The translations under genes and the position numbers were made by a program. A stretch of 35,039 bases of DNA from NCBI GenBank assembly GCA_947039785.1, contig CAMQZX010000008.1:1-35039 (forward strand). The letters are read 5' to 3'. The first letter of the stretch is position 1. The number at the start of each line of letters is the position of its first letter. The notes under the pieces are model-generated. The model worked only from the letters and a program-made list of their open reading frames with translations. It had not been told where the DNA came from and searched no databases. Shown here one piece after another: positions 23,305 through 30,918 of this stretch. The stretch is from an uncultured Lachnospiraceae bacterium (GTDB lineage: Bacteria; Bacillota; Clostridia; Lachnospirales; Lachnospiraceae).

Positions 23305-24264
23305 ATGTCTGAGAAGCTTATTGAAGTGAAACACCTTAAGAAATATTTTAATACTCCGGCCGGTATCCTTCATGCGGTGGATGATGTGAACTTTGAAATT
23401 CCTCAGGGAAAAACGCTGGGAGTAGTGGGAGAATCCGGTTGCGGTAAGTCCACCCTCGGACGCACATTGCTTCAATTGGACGCGCCTACAGAAGGCGAGA
23501 TCCTCTTTAAAGGGACGAATCTGGTTACCGTTGGCAGGAAGGAAATGAGATGCATCAGGCCAAAAATTCAGATGGTATTTCAGGATCCATATGCCAGTTT
23601 AAATGGCCGTATGAATGTAAGACAGCTGATTGCAGAGCCGTTGATTGTCAATAAAGTCTGCAAAAACAAAAGGGAGCTGGAAGATCGTGTCAGTGGTATG
23701 ATGGAGACAGTGGGACTGGCAGAGCGTCTTTCCATGGCATATCCCCACGAGCTGGATGGGGGCAGGCGACAGAGAATCGGTATTGCCAGAGCATTGATTC
23801 TGGAGCCGGAGTTTGTCATCTGCGATGAGCCGGTATCTGCCCTTGACGTTTCCATTCAGGCACAGATTCTAAATCTGCTGATGGATCTACAGGAGGAAAT
23901 GAAGCTGACGTATATGTTTATTACCCATGATTTGTCGGTGGTGCGCCATATTTCAGATGAGATTATGGTTATGTATCTGGGAAAATGTGTGGAGAAGGCG
24001 GATGCAAAAGAGATTTTCAAAAATCCGGTGCATCCATATACGAAGGCACTTCTGGCTGCCATTCCCATTCCCAGCATTGAATCCTGCCACAAAGAGCGGA
24101 AGCTGCTGAGGGGCGAGGTGGTGAGTCCGGTGAATCCTGCTTCGGGATGCCGTTTTGCTGCCAGATGTCCTCGTGCTGCGGAGTCGTGCCGGCAGGGGGA
24201 TATTCCCTTTACAGAGATTTCTCCAGGTCATTATTGTGCGTGCAGCAGAATCGGAGAAATATAA
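23305..24264 (+). CDS. ABC transporter ATPase, DppF type, with altered signature motif
   Basis: A 319-residue ATP-binding subunit with Walker A GESGCGKST (42-50), Walker B FVICDE (170-175) and a cysteine-containing C-terminal oligopeptide domain. The ABC signature reads LDGGR (150-154) where the family has LSGGQ; in a heterodimeric ATPase this would weaken one of the two ATP sites, while the DppD partner keeps FSGGM. AAGGAG (23289-23294) lies 10 bp before ATG 23305. A longer frame open from 23203 overlaps the previous gene and is not needed. Confidence 0.9.
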   Translation: MSEKLIEVKHLKKYFNTPAGILHAVDDVNFEIPQGKTLGVVGESGCGKSTLGRTLLQLDAPTEGEILFKGTNLVTVGRKEMRCIRPKIQMVFQDPYASLNGRMNVRQLIAEPLIVNKVCKNKRELEDRVSGMMETVGLAERLSMAYPHELDGGRRQRIGIARALILEPEFVICDEPVSALDVSIQAQILNLLMDLQEEMKLTYMFITHDLSVVRHISDEIMVMYLGKCVEKADAKEIFKNPVHPYTKALLAAIPIPSIESCHKERKLLRGEVVSPVNPASGCRFAARCPRAAESCRQGDIPFTEISPGHYCACSRIGEI

Positions 24265-24299
24265 AATGTTACACATTAAAAAATCAGGGAGTTGTGAGA

Positions 24300-26261
24300 A
24301 TGAATCGATCAGAATATAAATGGCCTTATGCAAATGAATCAGGAATGGAAGAAATGGTACAAAGCGATGTGTTGGTTCTCGGCGGCGGTTTATCAGGCTG
24401 TTTTGCTGCCATAGCGGCTGCCAGAAAAGGGCTTTCTGTTGCAATTGTGGAAAAGGGGGCCATTGAAAAAAGCGGTTCCGCAGGCACAGGCTTTGATCAT
24501 TGGGAATCTGCCTGTACCAATCCGTGTTCCGGAGTAACGGCCAAAGAAATCGCAGAGGCTTATGTGAGAGAACAGGACTGGTACAGCAATGGTATTGCTC
24601 ACTATATTGAATGCCGGGAGGGGTATGACCGGCTGCTGGATTTGGAGAGCTTCGGCGGAAAGGTAAGGGATACGGAAGACGAGTTCGTGGGAGCGGAATT
24701 TCGAGATGAGAATACAAAATTGATGTTCGCCTATGACTATAAAAATAAATTTACCATTCGTGTCTGGGGTTCTACGTTTAAACCTGCTTTGTACAGGGAA
24801 TTAAAAAAGCTGGGCGTAAAGATTTATGAGAGAACAGAGGCAACGGGACTTTTGGTTTCCTCCGATTCTGGCGGAACAGTTCGGGGAGCCGGAGCTATGG
24901 GAATGAACGTGAGAACCGGCAAATTTTATGTGTTTCGTGCAAAATCCACGGTTCTTGCCATGTCCCGGCCTGCCAGAGTCTGGCTGTTTGATCCGGATTT
25001 GACTGGGCTTTGTGAGTTTCGCCCTATGCAGAGTATTGGAAGCGGTCACGCCATGGGATGGAGAGCAGGTCTGGAATTTACCATGATGGAAAAGACGGTG
25101 CGTGCGGAGTTCTCAGCGGCGGGGAGAAGCTTTCCGCCGTATGGAGCCGGAAACAACCACAATACCTGGTATGCGGCAACCATGGTAGACGCGCGAGGTG
25201 TGGAGATTCCTTATGTGGATCGTGATGGAAGAGAGTTAAAGACTGTGTCGGAGCGTTACTATCCTGCGCCGGGGCAGAAGTTTTTCTTAAAAGGCGGCGT
25301 CATTGACAATCCCAAATACGAGTACCGGGGACCGGAAACTCTGGAATTTGATGAGTTGATTAAGCGTGGCTATCAGTTGCCCTTCTATGCGGATTTAAGC
25401 CGGATGCCGGAGAGTGAGCGTAAGGTGATTTGGGGAATGATGATTGGAGAGGAAGCCAAAACTAAGATTCCCATTTATCAGAACTATACGGATCGGGGCT
25501 TTGATCCCAGCAAGCATATGCTTCAGAGTTATGGAACCGGATGGCAATCTGCCAATTTTCTGGAACAGGAAAGACAGTTTTTCGGAGCACCCGGGGGTGT
25601 GATGCATGACTGGGACCTGAAGACAAATGTCGATGGAATCTATGCGTGTGGAGATCAGCTTTATGCCTCAGATTGCGCCGGATTTGCCTGTGCCACCGGC
25701 TATTATGCCGGAAGAAAGGCGTCCGATTACGCCAAAACAGTGGGTTTGGCAGAGATAAATTCTCAGGATGTACAGGCGGAAAAAGAGAGGCTGTATGCAC
25801 CTCTTTACGTCAGATCGGAAGAGGGGATTACCTGGAAGGAGCTAAACAGTGCGATTTCCAAAGCCATGCAGAATTATTGCGGAGGAGTTAAATGCGATTC
25901 CCTCCTTCTGGAAGGATTGGATTTGCTGAAAAGCTTCGAAAAGGATATTGTGCCGTCTCTTTATGCAGAGAATCCTCATGACTTGATGAGAACTCATGAA
26001 GTGATGGATATCTTAACGGTGGCGCAGATTGTTCTTCATGCTTCTCTGGCCAGAAAGTCAAGTTCCCAGCCTCTTTGCTTTATGAGAAGTGATTATCCCG
26101 AAATTGACCCTGCCTGTGACAGAAAGCATATCGTTCTTCGCCAGGAGGACGGAAAGCCCGTGACAAGGGAAGTTCCTCTTGATTTCTTTGGAGATCTGGA
26201 GGAGGAGTATGAAAAGCGGAATCAGAGATATATCAGAGAGGAGGCAGTGCATCATGAGTAA
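24300..26261 (+). CDS. FAD-dependent reductase flavoprotein (AprA/fumarate-reductase-like)
   Basis: A 653-residue flavoprotein of the succinate dehydrogenase/fumarate reductase/AprA superfamily. The FAD-binding start is LVLGGGLSGCFAAIAA (25-40), with acidic E51 after the second strand. GHAMGWRAGLEF and the C-terminal GIYACGDQ segment are flavin-binding landmarks, and AGNNHNTWYAATMVD resembles AprA-type subunits. There is no Tat or Sec signal, so it is cytoplasmic. AGGGAG (24286-24291) is 8 bp before ATG 24300. Its stop overlaps the ferredoxin start (ATGAGTAA), so the two are probably subunits of one enzyme. No sulfate-reduction genes are near, so adenylylsulfate reduction is unlikely. The substrate may be something carried by the ABC importer (inference). 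Confidence 0.8.
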   Translation: MNRSEYKWPYANESGMEEMVQSDVLVLGGGLSGCFAAIAAARKGLSVAIVEKGAIEKSGSAGTGFDHWESACTNPCSGVTAKEIAEAYVREQDWYSNGIAHYIECREGYDRLLDLESFGGKVRDTEDEFVGAEFRDENTKLMFAYDYKNKFTIRVWGSTFKPALYRELKKLGVKIYERTEATGLLVSSDSGGTVRGAGAMGMNVRTGKFYVFRAKSTVLAMSRPARVWLFDPDLTGLCEFRPMQSIGSGHAMGWRAGLEFTMMEKTVRAEFSAAGRSFPPYGAGNNHNTWYAATMVDARGVEIPYVDRDGRELKTVSERYYPAPGQKFFLKGGVIDNPKYEYRGPETLEFDELIKRGYQLPFYADLSRMPESERKVIWGMMIGEEAKTKIPIYQNYTDRGFDPSKHMLQSYGTGWQSANFLEQERQFFGAPGGVMHDWDLKTNVDGIYACGDQLYASDCAGFACATGYYAGRKASDYAKTVGLAEINSQDVQAEKERLYAPLYVRSEEGITWKELNSAISKAMQNYCGGVKCDSLLLEGLDLLKSFEKDIVPSLYAENPHDLMRTHEVMDILTVAQIVLHASLARKSSSQPLCFMRSDYPEIDPACDRKHIVLRQEDGKPVTREVPLDFFGDLEEEYEKRNQRYIREEAVHHE

Positions 26262-26559
26262 TCAGAAGAAAGTGGATTCTAAGGAAGCTTTTAATTTGGA
26301 ATACACCGTTTCGCCTGTTGCCAGCAGTGTCAATCCGATTATTTATAACCAGGAGTTGTGTATTGGATGCAATCGATGCGCTCAGGTCTGCCAATGTGAC
26401 ATTTTGTTTCCTTCCAAGGAGAAAGGGCGGCATCCCATCGTGATGTATCCCGGAGAGTGTTATTACTGCGGTGCCTGTGTTATGGTCTGTCCGAATCCGG
26501 GAGCGATTACCTTAAAGCATCCGCTGATGAACAGGGCGAAATTCGTTCCGGTGAAATGA
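26254..26559 (+). CDS. Ferredoxin-like 2[4Fe-4S] subunit
   Basis: A 101-residue protein with two CxxCxxCxxxC clusters: Cys 36, 39, 42 and 46, and Cys 69, 72, 75 and 79, the last followed by proline. This is the bacterial two-cluster ferredoxin pattern, here with a 30-residue N-terminal extension, similar to the small subunit of AprAB-type enzymes. GAGAGGAGG precedes ATG 26254, which overlaps the flavoprotein stop by 8 bp. It probably delivers electrons to the FAD subunit. Confidence 0.9.
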   Translation: MSNQKKVDSKEAFNLEYTVSPVASSVNPIIYNQELCIGCNRCAQVCQCDILFPSKEKGRHPIVMYPGECYYCGACVMVCPNPGAITLKHPLMNRAKFVPVK

Positions 26560-26613
26560 CAGGGAAAGAGATGAATTGAAAATAATATTATAAATTAGCG
26601 GTGAATATGAAAG

Positions 26614-26656
26614 ACGCTATGCAAATAGGAGAAACCTTTGCATAGCGTTTTTTTTT
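26614..26656 (+). terminator. Rho-independent terminator after the flavoprotein-ferredoxin unit
   Basis: ACGCTATGCAAA (26614-26625) pairs perfectly with TTTGCATAGCGT (26637-26648), followed by a run of T. It ends the module that begins at 17841. Confidence 0.88.
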
Positions 26657-26703
26657 GTTGCTGAATTGCATGATATAGAATGCGGGCGAGACCTGTATTT
26701 ATG

Positions 26704-26722
26704 TGCGTGCTATCTTGCGTGC
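26704..26722. promoter_or_regulatory. TGCGTGC direct repeats upstream of iolC
   Basis: TGCGTGC occurs at 26704-26710 and 26716-26722, 12 bp apart start to start. The element matches the inositol operators. No promoter was seen right next to it; it lies about 95 bp before the iolC promoter. Confidence 0.5.
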
Positions 26723-26811
26723 TGAATATAGATACGATTGTGCACTTTTGAAAAAAAAGGACCTTTTATCTTGTGCATTATGCGGAAGTTGAGAAAAAAA
26801 TAAAATAATAC

Positions 26812-26840
26812 TTGCTATTTTAGAAGACGCGTGCTATTAT
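26812..26840 (+). promoter_or_regulatory. iolC promoter
   Basis: TTGCTA (26812-26817), a 17-bp spacer and TATTAT (26835-26840). The spacer contains GCGTGC (26829-26834), so a bound repressor would block the promoter. Confidence 0.7.
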
Positions 26841-26857
26841 ACAAACATAAAACAAAA

Positions 26858-26896
26858 CACGCAATAAAACACGCAAAATAAATAAAAAGCACGCAA
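26858..26896. promoter_or_regulatory. Three CACGCAA direct repeats in the iolC leader
   Basis: CACGCAA is found at 26858-26864, 26870-26876 and 26890-26896 (spacings 12 and 20 bp), all in one orientation, just after the promoter and before the iolC start at 26919. With the two upstream repeats this is the densest cluster of the motif in the window. Confidence 0.65.
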
Positions 26897-26918
26897 TAAC
26901 GAAGCGGAGGACGAAGAA

Positions 26919-27953
26919 ATGAAATATATTGAATTTGATGAAGCAAGACCATTAGACCTGGTACTTCTTGGAAGAGTTGCCATTGATTTTAATCCGGCAT
27001 ACAACGATCAGGTAAAAGAAGAGTTTAAACCATTAAAGAAGGTTCATATGTTTGAGAAGTTTGTAGGTGGTTCACCGGCGAACATCGCAGTAGGTGTTAC
27101 AAGACACGGAATGAAAGCAGGATTCTTTGCAAAGGTTTCCGATGACCAGTTTGGAGAGTTTGTAGTAGATTACTTCAATGAGCAGGGAATCGACACCACC
27201 CGCATTTCCAGATGTACCAACGGTGAGAAGCTGGGATTGACCTTCACCGAGATGTTATCTCCAAAGGAAAGCAGTATCCTGATGTATCGTAACTGCATCG
27301 CAGATTTACAGCTTCATGTAGATGATATTGACGAGGAATACATCAAAAGTGCAAAGGCAATTTTAATTTCCGGTACAGCACTGGCAGAAAGTCCATCCAG
27401 AGAGGCAGCCATCAAAGCTGTGATGCTGGCTAAGAAGAATGACACAAGAATCATTTTCGATATTGATTACCGTGAATATAACTGGAAAAACAGCGATGAG
27501 ATTTCTATTTACTACTCTATCGTTGCCAAGGAAGCCGACATCATCATGGGATCCAGAGAAGAGTTTGACCTGACCGAGAAATTGATTCAGCCAGGTATGA
27601 CCGATGAGCAAAGCGCAGCTTACTGGCAGGGATATAACGCGAAGATCGTAGTGATCAAGCATGGCATGAAGGGCTCTACCGCTTACACCTGTGACGGACA
27701 GAATTTCAGCATCAAACCATTCCCCGTTGAGGCGAGAAAAGGCTTCGGCGGCGGCGACGGATATGGTTCCGGTTTCCTGTATGGACTGTATCAGGGTTGG
27801 GAAGTCATCGACTGTCTGGAATTTGGCTCCGCAGAGGCTTCCATGATGGTTCGCAGCAACAACTGTTCCGATTCCCTTCCGGGACCAGATGCAGTACACG
27901 CATTTATCAAAGAAGAAAAAGAGAGATTCGGCGAGATGATCGCAAGGGTATAA
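26919..27953 (+). CDS. iolC: 5-Dehydro-2-deoxygluconokinase (IolC)
   Basis: A 344-residue PfkB/ribokinase-family kinase that phosphorylates 2-deoxy-5-keto-D-gluconate with ATP. The sugar-binding start LGRVAIDFNP, the first PfkB signature GGSPANIAVGVTRHG (residues about 50-64) and the C-terminal catalytic motif GFGGGDGYGSGF (275-286, base D280) are present; the anion hole reads GGGD instead of the usual GAGD. GCGGAGG precedes the ATG. It is the first gene of the lower-pathway unit, under the CACGC repeats. Confidence 0.92.
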   Translation: MKYIEFDEARPLDLVLLGRVAIDFNPAYNDQVKEEFKPLKKVHMFEKFVGGSPANIAVGVTRHGMKAGFFAKVSDDQFGEFVVDYFNEQGIDTTRISRCTNGEKLGLTFTEMLSPKESSILMYRNCIADLQLHVDDIDEEYIKSAKAILISGTALAESPSREAAIKAVMLAKKNDTRIIFDIDYREYNWKNSDEISIYYSIVAKEADIIMGSREEFDLTEKLIQPGMTDEQSAAYWQGYNAKIVVIKHGMKGSTAYTCDGQNFSIKPFPVEARKGFGGGDGYGSGFLYGLYQGWEVIDCLEFGSAEASMMVRSNNCSDSLPGPDAVHAFIKEEKERFGEMIARV

Positions 27954-27987
27954 AGAAATAGATTAAGGAAAAAGGAGAAATAAGACT

Positions 27988-29919
27988 ATGGCAAAGACAA
28001 TCAGAATGACAGTGGCACAGGCCATTGTGAAGTTTTTAGATAATCAGTACGTATCCATGGACGGCGTGGAGACAAAGTTTGTGGAAGGCTTCTTCACCAT
28101 CTTCGGACACGGCATTGCAGTGGGACTTGGAGAGGCATTAGATACCAATCCCGGACAGCTTCGTGTACTTCAGGGAAGAAACGAGCAGGGTATGTGCCAT
28201 ACAGCAATTGCATTTGCAAAACAGAGTAACCGCAGAAAAATCATTCCCTGTGCTTCTTCTGTAGGACCTGGAGCAGCCAATATGGTAACAGCCTGCGCCA
28301 CAGCCACGGTAAACAATATTCCGCTTCTTGTGTTCCCGGCAGATACCTTTGCATCCAGACAGCCAGATCCGGTACTGCAGCAGCTTGAGCAGAGCAGCAG
28401 CCTGGCAGTGACCACCAACGATGCATTTAAACCAGTGTGCAAATACTGGGATCGAATTACAAGGCCGGAGATGATCATGACAGCACTGATTAACGCCATG
28501 AGAGTTCTCACGGATCCGGCAGAGACAGGTGCCTGCTGTATCGGTCTTTGCCAGGATGTAGAAGGTGAGTCTTATGACTATCCGGAATACTTCTTCAAGA
28601 AACGTGTACACAGAATCACAAGACCTGTGGCAGTGGAAGAAGAACTGAAAGACGTTGCAGAGATTATCGCAGGTGCTAAGAAGCCGCTGGTAATTGTGGG
28701 CGGTGGTGTTCGTTACTCCGAAGCTGGCGAGACGGTTGAGAAGTTTTGCGAAGAGTTCAAGATTCCATTCGGAGAGAGCCAGGCAGGAAAGAGTGCTTGT
28801 CAGTCCAGTAACCCATATTGTCTGGGTGGTATCGGTGTAACAGGAACTTACGCTTCCAATATTATTGCAAAGGATGCCGACGTTGTAATTTCCATCGGTT
28901 CCAGAATGTCTGATTTTACCACAAGCTCCAAGCGTCTGTTCAAGAACGAGAATGTACAGTTTGTGACCATCAACAATTGCAGATTCCATGCCTATAAGAT
29001 GGACGCGGTGAAGGCTGTAGGTGATGCCAAAGTTACAGTTGAAGCACTGGCTGAGAAGCTGAGAGAGAAAAATTACGTATCTGCTTATACAAATGAAATT
29101 GAAGAAGCTAAGAAAGTATGGGATCAGGAAATGGTAAGACTTGCCGGAATCGAGTATACAGGCGAAGATTTTGAGCCGATCATCAAGGCAAGAGACCCAA
29201 GAACTATTCCTGAGTTCGTAAAAATGACCAATGGAAAGATTACCCAGACGGCAGCGTTGGCAGCAATTCGCAGAGTCATTGATGAGGATGCAACCATCAT
29301 CACAGCAGGCGGCTCTCTTCCAAGCTGTATGCAGAGAATGTGGACCACAGACAAACGGGGTGGATATCATGCAGAGTACGGATATTCCTGTATGGGATAT
29401 GAAGTTGCCGCAACTTTGGGAGTGAAGTTTGCAGAGCCGGACAACGAAGTATACTGCGTTGTCGGTGATTCCAGCTTCCAGATGCTCCACAGCGAGATTA
29501 TGACTATTATGCAGGAACGCAAAAAAGTAAACATTCTTGTATTTGACAACTGTGGATTCGGATGCATTAACAACCTGGAGATGAACCATGGTATCGGAAG
29601 CATTGCCACAGAGTTCCGTTACACAGACGGAAAGAAACCATGCGGCGATCTGATTCCTGTAGATTATGCTAAGATCGGCGAGGGATATGGTTTGAAGACT
29701 TATACTTGCAAAACAATCGCAGAGCTGGAAGCAGCATTACAGGATGCAAAACAGCAGGAGGTTGCTTGTCTCTTTGATTTGAAGGTTATTCCGAAGACTA
29801 TGACAGATGGATATGAGTCCTGGTGGAATGTGGGTATTGCCACAACATCTGATAAGGAATCCGTAAGACAGGCTTGCGAAGGCGTCATGGAAGGACGTAT
29901 GGAAGCTAGAGATTATTAG
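27988..29919 (+). CDS. iolD: 3D-trihydroxycyclohexane-1,2-dione acylhydrolase (IolD)
   Basis: A 643-residue thiamine-diphosphate enzyme that hydrolyses the inositol ring intermediate to 5-deoxy-D-glucuronate. The catalytic glutamate is E66 in GRNEQGM, and the ThDP/Mg motif starts at GDSSFQM (493-499), followed by LVFDN about 27 residues later. The length is close to Bacillus IolD (637). AAGGAG precedes ATG 27988, 34 bp after iolC. A 483-codon open frame on the opposite strand is a shadow of this gene's codon use. Confidence 0.95.
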   Translation: MAKTIRMTVAQAIVKFLDNQYVSMDGVETKFVEGFFTIFGHGIAVGLGEALDTNPGQLRVLQGRNEQGMCHTAIAFAKQSNRRKIIPCASSVGPGAANMVTACATATVNNIPLLVFPADTFASRQPDPVLQQLEQSSSLAVTTNDAFKPVCKYWDRITRPEMIMTALINAMRVLTDPAETGACCIGLCQDVEGESYDYPEYFFKKRVHRITRPVAVEEELKDVAEIIAGAKKPLVIVGGGVRYSEAGETVEKFCEEFKIPFGESQAGKSACQSSNPYCLGGIGVTGTYASNIIAKDADVVISIGSRMSDFTTSSKRLFKNENVQFVTINNCRFHAYKMDAVKAVGDAKVTVEALAEKLREKNYVSAYTNEIEEAKKVWDQEMVRLAGIEYTGEDFEPIIKARDPRTIPEFVKMTNGKITQTAALAAIRRVIDEDATIITAGGSLPSCMQRMWTTDKRGGYHAEYGYSCMGYEVAATLGVKFAEPDNEVYCVVGDSSFQMLHSEIMTIMQERKKVNILVFDNCGFGCINNLEMNHGIGSIATEFRYTDGKKPCGDLIPVDYAKIGEGYGLKTYTCKTIAELEAALQDAKQQEVACLFDLKVIPKTMTDGYESWWNVGIATTSDKESVRQACEGVMEGRMEARDY

Positions 29920-29996
29920 AATTAAATTGCTGTTTTGATAAAAGGGCAATTTTCAGATAGATGTGAGAAATTAATGAGAAAGCAGAGGGATGGATG

Positions 29997-30782
29997 ATGA
30001 GTAAAGTATTTGGTTATCCTGAATTTAATTCAGAAGGCGAAATGATACTGACTACTTATGATAATGAATATAAAGCAATGATGATGGATATCCGTGTATA
30101 TCGGATGAAAGCCGGCGAGAAGAGAACCTTCTGCCGCACAGGAGAAGAGACGGCAGTCCTTCTCCTGTCAGGAAAAATTACTTATGCATGGGATGACAGA
30201 CAGGAGACAGTCAGCAGAAAAGACGTGTTCACCGAGGGACCCTGGTGTGTACATACAAGTACCGGAGTGGAGATTGCTGTGACGGCAGAGGCAGATTCAG
30301 AAATCCTGGTACAGTGTACTCAGAATGAGAGAGTGTTCCCAAGCCGTCTCTATGCACCAGAGGACGCTCCATGGGGTTACTCCTGTGTAGGGAAATTTGG
30401 AAATGTGGCAAAACGCCGTGTAAATACTATTTTTGATCACGACATCTCACCGGAGTCCAACATGGTACTGGGTGAAGTGTTAAACGACAGAGGAAACTGG
30501 TCTGGCTATCTTCCTCACAGACATCCCCAGCCAGAGACCTATCTTTTCAAATTTGATCGTCCGGAAGGGTTCGGAGCAAGCTTTGTGGGAGATCAGGTAT
30601 TTAAGAGTGTGGACAACAGCTTTTCCGCCATCCCCGGAGGAGAGCTTCATCCCCAGGCGGTTGCACCGGGATTCCAGATGTATACCTGCTGGATGATCCG
30701 TCATCTGGAAGGAAATCCATGGTTACAAACGGACCGCTGCGAAGATGAACAGTATGTATGGCTTCACGACGCAGAGTTTTAA
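29997..30782 (+). CDS. iolB: 5-Deoxy-glucuronate isomerase (IolB)
   Basis: A 261-residue double-cupin protein of the KduI/IolB family that isomerises 5-deoxy-D-glucuronate to 2-deoxy-5-keto-D-gluconate. The segments TGEETAVLLLSGK and the metal-binding-like LPHRHPQPETYLFKFDRPEGFG (residues about 167-188, partly quoted) are typical. ATG 29997 is preferred over the adjacent ATG 29994 because GAGGGA (29985-29990) then lies 6 bp upstream. A weak 7-bp hairpin (29924-29952) lies in the gap from iolD. Confidence 0.92.
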   Translation: MSKVFGYPEFNSEGEMILTTYDNEYKAMMMDIRVYRMKAGEKRTFCRTGEETAVLLLSGKITYAWDDRQETVSRKDVFTEGPWCVHTSTGVEIAVTAEADSEILVQCTQNERVFPSRLYAPEDAPWGYSCVGKFGNVAKRRVNTIFDHDISPESNMVLGEVLNDRGNWSGYLPHRHPQPETYLFKFDRPEGFGASFVGDQVFKSVDNSFSAIPGGELHPQAVAPGFQMYTCWMIRHLEGNPWLQTDRCEDEQYVWLHDAEF

Positions 30783-30918
30783 GCAGAAATTATAATTTGA
30801 CCAAAGCTGTCATCGGGAATTTGAATCAGGAAAAACAGGATTAAGAAAATAGATTTAGGAAAATAGAAACACAGAACTTGGAATTATAAATTTCGTATAG
30901 GAAAAAGGAGAAAAGGTT

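Noticed and set aside
24300-26559. Adenylylsulfate reductase (AprAB) as a definite call
   Set aside because: Only superfamily-level similarity is visible, and no sulfate adenylyltransferase, sulfite reductase or QmoABC genes are present.
28138-29589. A 483-codon open frame on the minus strand
   Set aside because: It lies wholly opposite iolD, which is a clear family match; the reverse frame is rich in Cys, His and Ser, has no recognisable domain and no good ribosome site.
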